Assembly: GCF_963678635.1 (NCBI RefSeq)
Contig: NC_087063.1
Location: 25,973,649 to 26,037,648, forward strand
Direction of reading: 5' to 3'
Source: Symsagittifera roscoffensis
Lineage: Eukaryota > Xenacoelomorpha > Acoela > Convolutidae
DNA length: 64,000 nt
Numbering within the stretch: position 1 is the first letter of the stretch; each line of letters starts with the position of its first letter. The notes beneath the pieces are model-generated. The model was not told where the DNA came from. It saw only the letters and a list, made by a program, of their open reading frames with translations, and did not search any database. Positions 22,421 through 34,769 of this stretch are shown piece by piece. The translations under genes were made by a program, and so were the position numbers.

Positions 22421-22962
22421 TCCTAAGAAGCTCATCATGTCATGCTCAAAAAACTTGCATTTCACCCCAAAATCAAGACTAAACGTTTTTCTCAATGTCA
22501 AACTTCCAAAAATGATCGTTTGGCACATACTCCCCGGACTCAAGATCGATGTCCTCATCGCGTGTCTTCGTATGTCAGTGAGCCCCCAGCATGTTGAGTG
22601 TGTCTCAAGATACAGTGCCAGTGGTCATTTACAGAAGTTTACAGCAGATTTAACTTTATCTACACCCCAAAATTCACAACCATGCAAAATTGTCACATAA
22701 TCGCTAAACAGCAATCAAAATCTGCATACACCTGCACCCTGAATTTCCGCTTTGTAAGCTAATGATTAAAACTTCTTTTGTTTTACCCATTCAGAAAATT
22801 GTCATGCAGCATTTTGATTTATATAGTAGTTATGATATACAAGTAACAATAATTTTTTATCAAATTTTTTTTCCGTGCCCTCAGACTTCATCTGATTTCA
22901 CACTCAAGCTTTTTTTTCTTTGTACCACTCACGGCACAAGAACCAATCACTGCACACCCTCC
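22421..22962. other. Unassigned spacer
   Basis: No homology to the retroelement parts is visible, and no convincing gene. The sequence is AT-rich on the right. It separates a plus-strand gag from the C-terminal end of a minus-strand ORF3, so it probably contains the junction of two elements. Confidence 0.5.
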
Positions 22963-25636
22963 TCAGTTCGTGCTCCTTGTCTTCGAGGTACTGGGTCCTG
23001 ACACATTCGACATCTTAATCTGCCTTGCCAGTTCTTCTTCAACGTCGGAACTGATTACGAGCTCTTCCCCTGCCTTCAGCTGTTCGTAGGACCGCATCCA
23101 CTCCCTTTGCTCTTGTAGTCTTTTCGTCTGATTCGGTAGACCCTTCACTTTGGACTCCCTATTCCGGCAAAAGGAATTGTGCAAACTCAGGCTCACGTTC
23201 TTCGCCAAGTCTTCCTCCAATATCGACTCCCTCGCTTTGGTATTGTCTCTAGACACTCTATCAACCCGTGGTTATCGCATTACGAGGGGTTAACGAGGGC
23301 CTCGCGAAAGCTTTCGGTCCAATTTCTGCCAGGAACTGTCGATAATCCTTTTGATGTTTCTTCATCCGATCCTTCGTCACCGTGTATAACCAAGACGTCA
23401 ATGTCGCTCAAAACCATGGGAAGAATCTTATGCGACTCCACACGTGCCTCACCTCCATAGGTATCGAGAATCCTTTGCACGCATTCTCATACAACTCAAG
23501 CCTCCGGTTGTAGTTAATGGCATGTATTGATTCCGCTGTAGGTGCTTTCGACTCTCGATATTTCGTTACATTTTCATCGATCCATCATAAAGCCAGCATC
23601 GAGCTCAACACGAGAAGGGTGACCTTCTGCTGATGGTCAGGTAATCCGACTGACCGAATTTCTTCCACGTCCCATATCAAGCAGAGGTTTGAATGCTCCG
23701 GATACCACACTGTCTGCGCCAGGCAGTGGCATGGACATTCCCCATGTGTCAGGTTGATACTCTGTAGGTGGCGTTCTCCCGAAGCTTCCAACAGACGGTC
23801 AAACTCCATCATCTTCTCATGTGTTACGTCATTCCCTTCCATAGCTGGGGCACTATTCATCGCTTTCCCGGTCGTGTTTTGTCTCTCGAAATCACTCGTG
23901 TTCTCGTATTCCAAGCTCAAGAGTTCCTCCCCCCAGGTCTCACTCAAGTTCTCTCTTTGGTCATCCGGCACAGCTCCCACGATTTTCCTCAACAGTCGGT
24001 GTGAGTAATGCAACTTTGCGAGCCAGGCGTACACACTTGGGTATCGAGAAGGCTTTGTCAATTAACACCTTCTGACTGGATTAATTAAGACCATTTATCC
24101 ACGGGGGAAAAGACCAACACAAGAGCAGTACGGCTCATCACGGCGAACCGCTGTTGTGCCCCTGTTTAAGAACTACATGCAATTATTATTTTTTTAATTA
24201 TTTTTCTGGGCTGGGTAATGTTGTTTCACCCTCAAGCAACGAGCACGGATCATAGTGGGCCTCGAACATCCTACCTTTCGATTGAGAGGCGGAGACGTAA
24301 CCACTTCACCACCGCTCCCCTTCACCATCGCTCCCCTGCCTCCACTGGAAGCTTCCACCATCGCCATTTGTAATGGATAGTGGCTTCCACACAAATTGGC
24401 CATCACCGATCCCACTAGAAATTTGGGATTCGTTGGCAAACTGTAGGCTTCACTCACTGGAAATCCCATCTCCGCCTCAAGACCAATCTTCCATCCTCTG
24501 ATGTGCTTTTGGACCATCTGCAACACTCCAGGGCATGAATCGACGCTCAACGTCGTCACTAATTGTTGTTCGGATTCTACTATCTCCAGTGATTGCAAGC
24601 TGCACATCCTCGAGAAAAATCCCAACACCGTCGCTATGGTCACCGTGGTGCTCGTATAGCTTTCAGCCATTATCTGCACCTCACTTTTCTCCTTCTCCGT
24701 GATATCACTAAACCACGTGGTTAGGTCTTCCTTCTGAAACGATTGTATTATGACACAGGATCGTCCATCACAAGCATGTTCTCCACCTCCACACACCAGG
24801 TCCAGACAACTAGCCGGTTCCATCTTCTTCACTAGCTTTTCTTGTTTGCTCGTTGTTTCCTCCGATTCCTTTCGCTGAGGTCAGATTAGTTTGTGGACCA
24901 CGTTCAGATTCCCCAAATCTTCATTCTTCGCTGGTGACAGTCTCACTCGCTCCGTGATTTCCTCAATCAAATTCGCGTGTGGATGAGGACACCAAGAGGG
25001 TCTCAGCAACTTCCAAACAATCCCCAAATAAGTGACCAACATGTCGTTTCTATTTCCCATCTTTAGTTCCGCCCTTTTGTTCGAGCGCGGCACGGTGATC
25101 ACCTCTAGAATTTTTGCGAGTAACAGACCTAGGCTTGGCCTTTTCCTTTCCGTCGGATCGATCTCGATGATCTTCTCCGTCCAGAAATTCAACAATTCTG
25201 CCACCTCAAAATTCATGTAGGCATTTTCGGCCTCCGAGTCCAAGAAAGGGTTGTAAGCTATTTCCATTACTCCAGACACATACTGGTATTCTCTACGTTT
25301 TGTGGGTTTTGCATATTTTTCTGCTCGGGCCACGTTACGATGTACGTCATGCCCCTCCTCGAATTTCTTGTTGTAGAACCTCCGTATTTCATCACTTTTC
25401 CCATGGCTCTCCAGAGACTGCATCGAGCTCTCTTCCTTTTCGATTCCAGTACTCTGGTATACGTTCAGGATAACAGTGGACACTCTCCTTTCCATGGTTT
25501 TACTTCCCTTTGGTTTTTGATGGCACATTTGTATAGTAGTGTCGGTTATCATTGACGTAATCCACCTCAAGAAACAAGTGGCATCTTTTCTTCTCGCTAG
25601 GCTCAATCCCGACTTGTCTCGAGGAATATGTTGCAC
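22963..25636 (-). pseudogene. ORF3 relic, C-terminal third
   Basis: Minus-strand open pieces of 251 (25636-24881), 212 (24832-24194), 158 (24061-23585), 66 and 97 codons follow each other in order. They continue the ORF3 relic beyond the part present in the plus copy, which leaves the window first. The largest piece has a central YQYVSGVMEIAYNPFLDSEA and a hydrophobic/charged helical part (ELLNFWTEKIIEIDPTERKR). I recognise no domain. The pieces are separated by stops and by a SINE at about 24065-24345. Adding them to 27-32 kb gives an ancestral protein near 3,000 residues. No signal peptide or clear transmembrane segment is visible, so an envelope role is not supported. Confidence 0.55.
24065..24345 (-). 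mobile_element. tRNA-derived SINE-like insertion in ORF3
   Basis: On the minus strand a tRNA-like head contains an A-box-like GGTGGTGAAGTGGTTA (complement of 24298-24313) and a B-box GTTCGAGGCC (complement of 24258-24267), spaced as in a tRNA. The anticodon-arm context (CGCCTCTCAATCGAAAGGT) recalls tRNA-Val. A non-tRNA body of about 200 bp follows, with an AT-rich stretch (24180-24205). Homology to ORF3 seems to resume near 24061 (KPSRYPSVYAWLAKLHY). The ends are approximate, and I could not identify target-site duplications. Confidence 0.55.
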
Positions 25637-25978
25637 CAGCGTTTAGTACACCTGAAGACTCTTTTCGCCCAATTTATTTTGTCGTGCGAGGTCAAAGCTT
25701 TCAATGCCACTCCCGCAAAACTCCACGTGACCATCAACTGTCTGCCGTTCGGACAAACGGATTCGCCATCAATGGCAATGCTGCCGACGGTGCTCTCATT
25801 CTCATCGCGTCTTCAAAATACTCAAGCAGCAGGTTCTCCCAAGATTGCCCCAACTAGTTTCCTAACTCTAGTTTGTTAACTTCGGCCTTCTGCTGGGTAG
25901 CCCAATGCCACCGCTTGATACCCGGCGATCAAGCTCCTTCAGGCGATTCTTCAGTTCTTTCGTGGTCTACAGAGCTAT

Positions 25979-27399
25979 CTACCAAGGCCTAGCGGTATTG
26001 CTCGTCGCATTCCTCTCGAGATGATTGCCCGTCACTTGCTTCCAAATGGCCTGGTGTTGCGTCGAAAGCCACTCTTTGCGAATGTCCGTTTCCCACGTCT
26101 GTCCGCTAGTCGAACCCTTCTTCACAATTGTCTTCTGGGGTTTGAAGTCATCCTCCGTTACCGGAGTCGTCGAGGCTTCCAATTCCCCCAGCACCTCGGC
26201 TAGCGTCCTGAGTGCTGCGCTGCTCTTGTAGGCCGCTGTTTTCCCTCGCGCTAGAATCATGGGAGCCGTCTCTTTTAGATTCTTTTCTGAAACCGTTTCC
26301 GCCGAAGGACTCGTTTCCTCTGTCTCCCGCTTCCTCTTCCTAGACCTTATTCCCGTACTTGGGAGCGTTGTCACCATCATCACTGACTCTTTGTCCAGGT
26401 TCCTATTTTGCAACTCTTGCCTTACCCTTCTCTAGCCTTAAGAATATTAGTATTTTAATCATTTTACTAGTATTAGTTTTATCATTAGTTTTCTATGTTT
26501 AGAGTAGAGCTATCTTTACATAGGTTGGCCCCGGCATCCTGCTTCTGCTTCCTCAGGAAATCATCTTCTCGAGCAGTCCTTTCTTCCCTTTCTCGTCGAG
26601 TCCAGTGGCGATCAGGACTGGCTCTCCAAACTTAACTTCACTACTGTGTTCTACAGCTCTTCCTTGAAGTCATCTACTTCAACTTTGTTTTCCATCCCCT
26701 CGTTGAACTCATCCAGCAAGCTTCGCCACGCCTCTTCGTCCAACGTGCTCAGGAACATGTCCTTGTTGTCTGGAAAGGCGTTCCCCTCTCTTGCTTCGTC
26801 GGTTAGGAGCACCCTTCCCAGGTTGGATGGTTCACTCGTTAATGGCAACTCAAGATTCTTTCGGGGAGATCCCAAAGGTGGGGTGGCCGAGGTTGCCCAG
26901 TCGTCCCCACTCAGTTATTGTAATAGCTCACGTGTGGTGCCGCCGCTAAACTCTCTGCGCGTTTTTCCCACCTCCATTTCTTCTCCAGCTTCACTGAGAG
27001 TTTCGTCCATGCTATCCCCTTCTCCTGACTCTGGCTGGTCCCTCTCTAGCGCGGCAGTGAATCTGTTTTCCACTGGAAGGTTCCGTCTGTCTCCTGCGGT
27101 TCCCACTGACAGTGGTGAAGGTGTCGTCGGATCTGCCCTCTTATACTTAGTGAGGGGCACGTATAGAACTCCTGCCGCGTCCAACTTCCGTCACCCTGTT
27201 GCAACTCTACTTCTTGTAATCCATAAGGTGCCCGATATTTTCTCGTGCCAAAGTTCTTTTCGTCCTTCACGGCTAGGTGACCTTCCTCTACGATCATCCT
27301 CCTGCGATCATAGATGGGCAGCTTGCTTTCTAGCCCCGCCTTCTCAAGAGTTTTCAACACTTCCCGAACCTCGTACTTTGGAGGCGTCAAACCCCGCAT
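25979..27399 (-). pseudogene. ORF3 relic, part matching 62400-63750
   Basis: Minus-strand pieces match the plus ORF3 in order. At 27399-27046, KYRAPYGLQEVELQQGDGSW matches FLAPFGCKEIKVVHGEKEDG. At 27184-26915 there is an acidic, serine-rich linker. At 26875-26651, SPRKNLELPLTSEPSNLGRV and TLDEEAWRSL match SPRRRRIEGSARVPFLGTLP and EEEW. At 26413-25979, SRKRKRETEE matches SAKRKRVEEA, a basic nuclear-signal-like patch. No enzyme motif is seen. Stops fall between the pieces. The collinearity over 1.4 kb shows these parts belong to one polyprotein. Confidence 0.6.
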
Positions 27400-29989
27400 G
27401 TTGTTTGCTTGCGTGGTTCACGAATTTGACCTGGTTTCACAGGTACGGAAGTACACCGCTGCCGAATACCCGATGAACAAGGGGTCCCAGCTTTCCGTGA
27501 ATTCCTTTTGCTGCTGCTCCACTGTCGCTCTTGCGTGTAGGGAAGGCACTACCATGGGGCTATTCATCCCCAGCGTCATCCGCCTCACCGTCGGGAATTC
27601 GGGAATCGCGGCGGGCAACACGTCTCACTCAAGAATTGTCTCCAGCTTCCTCTTTGTATACTCAAAGCACTTGTTCCAGGCTGGCATCCTCAAGACTTCC
27701 CTCGTGTCTTTTGCTGTGTGATTAAAGTTCAGAATTTTGGATAGACTTCGATGGGACCTTACCGTTTTCCCCTCATCCTGCATTGCAGCTGACCCCTGAA
27801 GTTGAGCACTATTAGTTTTGGGTTCTTTATCTTCCCGAAGAGCACTGTCTCACCACTCATTCGCCCTCTCAAGTCTTCTTGCCGACACCAGTTCAGTGCC
27901 GTCCCATCCAGAATGCTGATCAGGCTCACGTGCACCTTCAAATGTCGGTACGCTGCCACAAGCGGATCCGGGAAGGCGTACGTCACGGCTGGCCCATAAA
28001 CGCAGGTCGCCACCTCTCCCAATCCCCTGATCATCCCCACGGGATCGGATCTCATGGCCAAGCACAAGTGGGTCAGGAGAAGTATTCCTCCATTCGCCTC
28101 TCTCACTTCTTCTCTCGTCTTGCGCTTCTCTCTTCGCCTGTCAAATGCCCGTTCTGCATCAGCAGATACTCCACTAGCAGCGTCTTCAGCCCAGCAGCAC
28201 CATTGTAGGAATACGTATCCGGACTCGGGTGGGCCTTCCTTACCGACAGGGGTTCCCCATACTTCATCAGTCGCTCCCCATGCGTCAGGAGTATTAGAGT
28301 CAAGTATCCATCAATTCGGAGCGTCTCCACACCTCTGCTGACCATATATGCTGTCCATATTGAACAGGTACCTGGGGTATACCAAGTACAAGGCCAATAG
28401 GAGGTTGATCGGCATGCTCAAGAGTTCCTGCAAGAACGCCTCAAAGATCGCCTTCCCCGCGTAGAACACCTTGTCCAGGTATTCTTTCTCCTAACAAGGA
28501 CTCAAGAATCTCAAGATCTTGTGTGACCTCCGGGTCCACAGTTCGCCATTCGCGTGTTCTCTCCAGAAGCCTTCAATAGTCACTTCGTTTGCAGCCATGA
28601 CGAATCTCTCCCCACTGTCATCTCTCTCTCTCTCTCTTCTGCCACTTCAAGCTGTTCCTCCAGAAACTCTCATATCTGCTTCACTAGTGGTGGAGCACTC
28701 CCTCTAGTCTTGTCTGTCACTTTAGCAAGTCTCGGGGTCAGGAGCGGCCATCTTCCTGGATTTTGTGTTAGACCGTATACCATCGATTCCACTTGTTTTT
28801 CGGCTGCCGCCACATTCTTTCTCTCGTTATTTGGCCCCCTCGTCTTGCTAGTAGAACTCGTGTTCGTCGGCCCTATACTCCGGAACCACAGGCTGGCTGT
28901 CAGATGAGTTATCACTAATTGGTCATCCCCCAATTCCGGGTTGAACTTCAGTTGTCGGGCGAGGTTCGACACCTCAAGACAAAGGACCTCGTCCAAGACG
29001 ATCAGGATGTCCGCAAGCTCGTAAAAGCCCCTTAGAGAGTGGGACACATCCGCCCATGCCGCCGCCATTTCCGACTTCAATCGTCGCAAGTTCACTGGCT
29101 CTATGATCTAGCTCACGATTTGGGGCCGCCATCGGCATCCGCTATCAGTTTCCCTCGGTAATCAGGACTAACATGGCGTAAACTAATTGTAAAGCAGGTG
29201 GCATACTTTCGTAAGCCGGCGATGACGCGAATACCACTCTTGTCTTCGAACCCAACCGGGACGCACCAGTTCGTGCACTTCATTCATTGCTGCAATCAGC
29301 GACTAAATCGCCTCCCAGATCTTCTTTGTTGTAGGCTCCTCGCTTCTCAGTGGGTCAAGCAGTCCCGCCGCGTGCAGGTGATCATTCATTCCCGCAAACA
29401 ATAAAAGCTCCGGTTCACACGGTGTCTCTGACTTTATCGCTACGATCAGGGTCAACATTTGATTTAACTCCGCCCCTGGTAGTAGGTACAGCAAGGTTTC
29501 TGGCCAAAACAACTTCGGTGACATCCCCTCAAAGTCCGACCCCGCTACGATGATCACTCTCGCCGCTCCAGGATCAGACCGATCATAACTCGCTAACATC
29601 TTGGCCAGCCGTGAAGTTCCACAGGATCTCTCGTACCTTGGGTCTTCCGCAAGTTTCGCACCCATGTAGGCTGTATCAGGAAGTCCCATACTCTTTGGCT
29701 TAAGAAGCTTGTCCACCGCCCTAAGCTGCGCGGGTATCGCCACTCTGATCCTGGCCACAGTAGTCCGATGCTTGGGTGGCTCCACTATGAGGCCTAGACT
29801 TCCCAGTTCTTTGAGAGGTCTGTAATTAATTGGCCCCATTATTGAACTCTGGGGAATTCCCGTCAAGTCCGCCGTCTCCAGTATCTTGGCTGGGGAGAAA
29901 AACGCCTCATGAGCCTTTAGCCAGTCCACACAATAGTGATTGCTCAAGTCCTCACGTGACAACCTATTGATCCCCAAGACCTCCGTCAA
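27400..29989 (-). pseudogene. ORF3 relic, second SGNH-like region
   Basis: The fragments at 29989-29303, 29095-28670, 28345-28103, 28106-27759 and 27621-27418 are collinear with plus ORF3 59880-62400. Diagnostic matches are CVDWLKAHEAFF, GPINYRPLKELG, LFWPETLLYLL, LLFAGMNDHLHAAG, LIVLDEVLCLEVSNLARQLK, THLCLAMRSDPVGMIRG and VYGPAVTYAFPD. VIIVAGSDF followed by FAGMNDHL resembles blocks I and III (GDS, GxND) of the SGNH hydrolase fold. I infer a second, degenerate copy of that fold. Stops at several places make it a pseudogene, but the side-by-side reading locates the frameshifts of the plus copy. Confidence 0.65.
28620..28639. repeat. (TC)n microsatellite
   Basis: A run of about nine CT dinucleotides inside the ORF3 relic (28620-28639), a likely source of one of its frame breaks. 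Confidence 0.8.
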
Positions 29990-30247
29990 CTCTTGCCGCG
30001 AGGGCTAAATCCTAAAGATCCAAATCCTTCACTCGCTCCTGGTACCGGGTTCTGCTTGCTTCCCCCGGACCTTCCCCCTTCTTCTTGCTGTCTACGACCA
30101 CCACTGACGACAAAACAGAGCTCTGGGGCGTAGAAGATTCCTCCTCGTCTCCTTCCATGGGTGTCGACCTCAACTGTCTGCTTCTGCTACTATTTGAGCT
30201 TCCTCGCGAGTCAATCCTTCACCCCATGCGATCAGTTACCGGCCGGG

Positions 30248-32116
30248 CTAGGAAGAAGGGAGGTATCGGGGTGGACTAAAGTTGAATTGCCCCCTGTCCA
30301 GTAGATCCGACTCAAGGAAATTTATATGCTTCTGGAAGACGCCAATCAGCCACTCTGTACCCCTTGGCCTGTCGAAGTGGATAGCATCCGAGGATGCATC
30401 CTCCGGCAGGGAATCTTCAATCATTCTTGCTAAATCAAGCAGTTTCATGGGCAGCACATTTCTCTGCTGGATTTGTCTGATTATCTCGTTGATGTTTCGC
30501 ACCCTCTCGTTCATGTCCCTCGCATTCTGGTCAGCCATCATGTTATAGGGAACAGTGCAAATGGTGAGGATTGTTGGCTCCAGGTAAATTCTTAGCTCTT
30601 CAAGGTTGCAGCTCATTTTGTCTTGTAGCCTCATCATTTTTCTTGCCTCGCCCCCGGACACGTGCTTGGTTCCCATCATCAACGTAACTGTGTATATCTT
30701 CCCCATCTCCAGCATCTGCAGGGATGCCAACATCTGGGGCATCGCTGTGCTCGAGAAACTCAAGATTCGTACCTGCCAAAGGGCCTGGATCCTTGTCACG
30801 ACTCGGACGAGACTGTCCCCTATTATCAGGTGTATCGTGCCTTCGGGTATTCTCGGTTGTACGAAGTACTCTGCCCACGTAGCGTCATAGAAGGCATCTC
30901 TTCTCTCTCGTTGCGCAGCCGTCGAGTCTTCTCGATTATGTCGGTGGTACCTGCCGTCAACGTTCTTCTTGTAACTCGAGATCACTACGCTCCTCACTAA
31001 GTGCTCCCTCCAGGTGGATGGTCGCTGCCCACATGCAGCGTTCTCAAGAGTTTCCGCCTGCAACCTTTCTTGCAATTCCCTGAGGCGTGACGTTCCCTTC
31101 CCGGACTGACTGCCGCTAGTCGAGATGGACGTCAGTCATGGCAGCGCAATATCCATTAGTAGTCTAACTCGATTCGCCTCCAGGTTCCTCACGGAAGGTA
31201 CGGGCTCAGGTGGCGTCCATGCCTCCAAAACTTCGTTCATTTGTTCTTGAGCCACGCGCTCCAGGGTGAAGCGGCCGCTCGATCTGGGTGCTTCATCCAC
31301 TTTCATTGTCGACTCTGGTCTGGATCTCGTTACCACGGGCTCGGTCGTCGTCTTCTTCTTCTCTTTACCACTCGCAACCACTTGCTGCCTCCTTTGTAGC
31401 CGCTCTAATTCTTACTTTATTCGATCACAATTGGCAACGCTTTCTTGTAGCATCCGCTCTTGCGCTCGCTCAGCCATCAGCAGATCCCGATCAAGAATCG
31501 CCTTATCTCGCTCAAGTACTGCCTGCTCGCGATCAAGATTGGCTTGATCCCTTTCCAGAGCCGCCTGGTTCCTGTCCAGATTGGCTTTGTCCCGTACCCT
31601 TTGGGCACTTTCCAATTCTCTCTTCATGCTGCCGAGATCCGGATACGATTCCTCTGTTTGTTGCGACCAGAACATTGAAGGTGGTTTACTTGTGGATTAA
31701 GTCCCCGCTCCTGCTGGCGGTCTGGTCGGAAGGGGAAACTCTTTGGCACCATATTCCGTATTGTTGCTCAAGCTAGGGATTCTCGCAAGGTCATGTCCTC
31801 TCAGGCCTCCATCCACGTTCTAGGATAGCCATCTGGTCTGCTCCTGATTTGATTTTTCATCTGAAGTGTATCCCACGATCAACAAGGCTTCTGTCGCTGA
31901 CTCCCAGCACTCGCCTTGCACTTCCAGTTGCAGGATAACATTCAACATTACGGCCAGTCTTTCGTCCACTTGCGTATGATCAAGGTCCCACAAGCGCTTG
32001 TATAGCTCATCAAAGGTGGGTCTTTTGAGCGCTGCTGGCATAGACTTCGAGAAACGATCCGCCATCGTTGATTCTTTTCTAGCGATCTCACATATCAACC
32101 AACTCAAGAAAAACAT
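30248..32116 (-). pseudogene. ORF3 relic, N-terminus, coiled coil and SGNH domain
   Basis: Four collinear minus-strand pieces. 32116-31820 is the N-terminal domain (LYKRLWDLDHTQVDERLAVM), matching 57715-57990. 31675-31412 is a heptad-rich coiled coil of repeated LxRDxAxLDR. 31381-31136 is the linker. 31075-30248 is the SGNH domain: THLIIGDS in block I reads IHLIIGDSLVRVV (Ser at about 30812), block III reads MMGTKHVSGG instead of GTND, and block V reads DAIHFD, with His kept. The plus copy has the reverse pattern (GTND kept, His replaced by Arg). Stops separate the pieces. SGNH proteins are serine esterases/acyl hydrolases; substrate unknown. The left part from 30401 is duplicated at 37281. 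Confidence 0.72.
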
Positions 32117-32259
32117 TTACCAAACCAACTCAAGAATTACTTTTCAGTTAAACTCAAGAAGTATCCTCCTCTAGTATTGCTAGTAAAGAACCGTTCGAGA
32201 TTTCTCTTGTTCTGTTCGAGTGAGTGTAGTTTGATTGTCAATTCAATTTGCAAATCAAT

Positions 32260-32268
32260 CTAAAAATA
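32260..32268 (-). promoter_or_regulatory. Pyrimidine-TAG before ORF3 relic (acceptor-like)
   Basis: The minus strand reads TATTTTTAG then ATTGATTTGCAAATTG, closely like TTTTTTCTAG, ATCCTG, ATTGATCATTTAATTG before the plus ORF3 (57631). The AG lies 144 nt before the first in-frame ATG (32116) and about 195 nt before the ATG that aligns with 57715. A duplicate copy lies near 39140-39148. Confidence 0.45.
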
Positions 32269-32548
32269 GATTTTGTTTTTAGACTAAAATGCTTTTGTCC
32301 ATGCCTAGCCTAACCCCCCCAATTAATACCTCAGGGCATTATCTTAACAACTCCAATAAAATGATTCAATTTAGATATGAAAAACATGCAGATTCGTTTC
32401 ATGTTTTAGCACCACTAATTCTCCAGATTTCAGTTGTCATGTCAATCACATTAAAATTAATCTACCTGACTCGTGCCCCCCTTTTACCTAGCTCAAGAAC
32501 CCTGTGCCTCCCAACTCAAGACTTCCATGTCCATTCAAAGCTCAGGCG

Positions 32549-34769
32549 ATGTAACATTCGCCCGGAAAATACATATCGACGGAAAATAAAGCTAGGTCCT
32601 AAGACGACTGGCCAACGTCTAAACAGAGCTTTACATGTTTTTCACCGTCTCTACCAAAGCCAGTTCTTTTGGTGGTCTTTCTCACATCGGGTCGACAAAA
32701 ACGTTACTGTTCTCCGTCATCGACCAGAACGCTCAAGTTAACTTAATTACATGCAGAAATAGTGCGCTCATGGCTGGGTCTCAGTATCCCCAGACCACGA
32801 GGTCACTCCTAAAAACAGGGCTACTACTATTTATCGAATTATTATTGTTTTTGTTCAGTAGATAAAAATCATCATCTCCATCGAAGATGGATCAACCCTT
32901 TCCCCCAACTCCTAGCTTCTCATCCTAGTAAAATGAATTCAGATGTTAATTAAATTCAATTCAGGACATAATAGGGAAGCTAAAAGTTTATATAAAATGA
33001 TATGAGTTTCAGTCCCGAGACCCCTCCGGATTCTTGAATCCGGGGAAATAAGACCTCTATTTTCCTTCCGGAAGGCTGTCTTCTACCCTTCATTGTTGTT
33101 CGCAACGGCCTTGCAACTATTGTAGCGACACAATAGTTGCAACTCGGAACGGTCTCTGCTATTTCTGCTCGTCTCTAATTCCGATTCTAAGTTTTCTCGT
33201 TGTTATCGTCGCCGCAACTGTTGTTGTTGTCGCAACTATCGTTGTTGTTGTGTTTTATTTCAATTTCTCTGCCAAAATGGTCGTTTCTGACGTTTCTCAG
33301 AAATATGACGTCATACTTCGAAAATTTACAAACTTGATACACCAGAATATTCTAGCCTTCATAGTTTGGCTAATCGTTCCAATAACACTGCTAATCCTTC
33401 AAAACTGCTAATTCGGAAAGCTAGCTGCTAAAATTTCGAATCTGCATTTTCGTCCATTCTGGTCGAATTTCACACAATACTGAAAAAATAAGATCAGAAG
33501 ATTCGAACAACAAACGCGGGAAAGTACTCAAAAATAGCAGCGGGAAATTGCTATTCGCAATTTCCGGTACTTAATTCGAACGAGAGTAGAGCTGTCTTAT
33601 TCGTGGCAGGAGACAGAGAATAATCGCGAGTGTTTCAAAATTAAAATTCAAGTGGACCAGAGTGAACCTTCGGTGGAAAGGTGGACAACCAAAGTCTCCC
33701 AATGGTTCAGACCCAAAACTTATATCTTGAGCTAAAATAAATTCATTACAAACTTCTCGAGTTAAACTTAATTACCCATCAATTCTAGAGTTGCTTCATA
33801 TTTTAGTTACTCGATTCTAGAGGTCGTGTCGGTATGTGAGTACCAAAATTAATTTTCTTGAGTGTCTTTTATATTGTTGTGACATTCGACCAGAATGCAC
33901 CAAAATGCAGACGCAGCAATTTCGAGTTTTTAGCAGCGAACCTTCCGAATTGGCGGTTTTGAATGAATTAGAGCGTTATTGGAACGATTAGCCAAACGGT
34001 GAAGGCTAAAACAATCTGGTGTTTCAAATTTTTAAATTTTCGAAGTATGACGTCATATTTCTGAGAAACGTCAGAAACGACCATTTTGGCAGAAAACCGA
34101 AATAAAACACAACAACATTAGTTGCGATAGCGATAACGACAAAAATTTTGATTGAAAAACAACAACAAATTTCAGAAGTAGCAGAGACCGTTCCGAGTTG
34201 CAACTATTGTGTCGCTACAAAAGTTGCAAGGCCGTTGCGAACAACGGTGAAGGGTGGAAGATAAGGGTCTTATTTCCCCGGATTCAAGAATCCGGAGGGG
34301 TCTCGGGACTGGAACTTATATCATTTTTTACAAACGTTTAACTTCCCTATTATGTCTTGAATTTAATTTAATTAACATCTGAATTCATTTTACTAGGATG
34401 AGAAGCTAGGAGTTGGGGGAAAGGGTTGATCCATCTTCGATGGAGATGATGATTTTTATCTACCGAACAAAAACAATAATAATTCGATAAATAGTAGTAG
34501 CCTTGATTTTAGGAGTGACCTCGTGGTCTGGGAATACTGAGACCCAGCCATGAGCTCACTATTTCTGCATGTAATCTAGTTAATTTGAGTGTTTTGACCG
34601 AAGCCGAAAGCAGTAACGTTTTGTCGACCCGATGTTAGAAAGACCACCAAAAGAACTGGCTTGGTAGAGACGGTGAAAAGCATGTAGAGCTCTATTTAGA
34701 CGTTGTCCAGTCGTCTTAGAACCTAGTTTTATATTCCTTCGATATGTATCTTCCGGGCGAATGTTACAT
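32549..34769. mobile_element. Foldback element, copy 1 (about 0.9 kb inverted arms)
   Basis: The left arm (32549 to about 33477) is an imperfect inverted copy of the right arm (about 33877 to 34769), with a 400-bp centre. Outer ends pair ATGTAACATTCGCCCGG with CCGGGCGAATGTTACAT. Inner motifs also pair, such as ATTCTTGAATCCGG (33032) with CCGGATTCAAGAAT (34279). A perfect TGACGTCA (CRE/ATF consensus) is present in both arms (33306-33313 and 34048-34055). No transposase is encoded. It resembles a foldback or long-TIR non-autonomous element. It could instead be a structured part of the retroelement LTR, since it always lies just upstream of the gag leader. Confidence 0.75.
33111..33142. repeat. 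13-bp-stem hairpin in foldback left arm
   Basis: TTGCAACTATTGT and ACAATAGTTGCAA flank a six-base loop. Identical hairpins stand at 37249-37280, 39991-40022 and 44112-44143. An imperfect one lies in the right arm near 34198. Confidence 0.9.

Noticed and set aside
26646-27476. 276-codon plus-strand open frame
   Set aside because: It lies antisense to conserved ORF3 pieces, is serine/proline-rich low complexity, and has no homologue in the other copies.
30606-31000. Plus-strand open frames of 94-112 codons opposite the SGNH relic (and copies at 37486-37880)
   Set aside because: They are shadows of the conserved minus-strand ORF3 frame and show no family resemblance.
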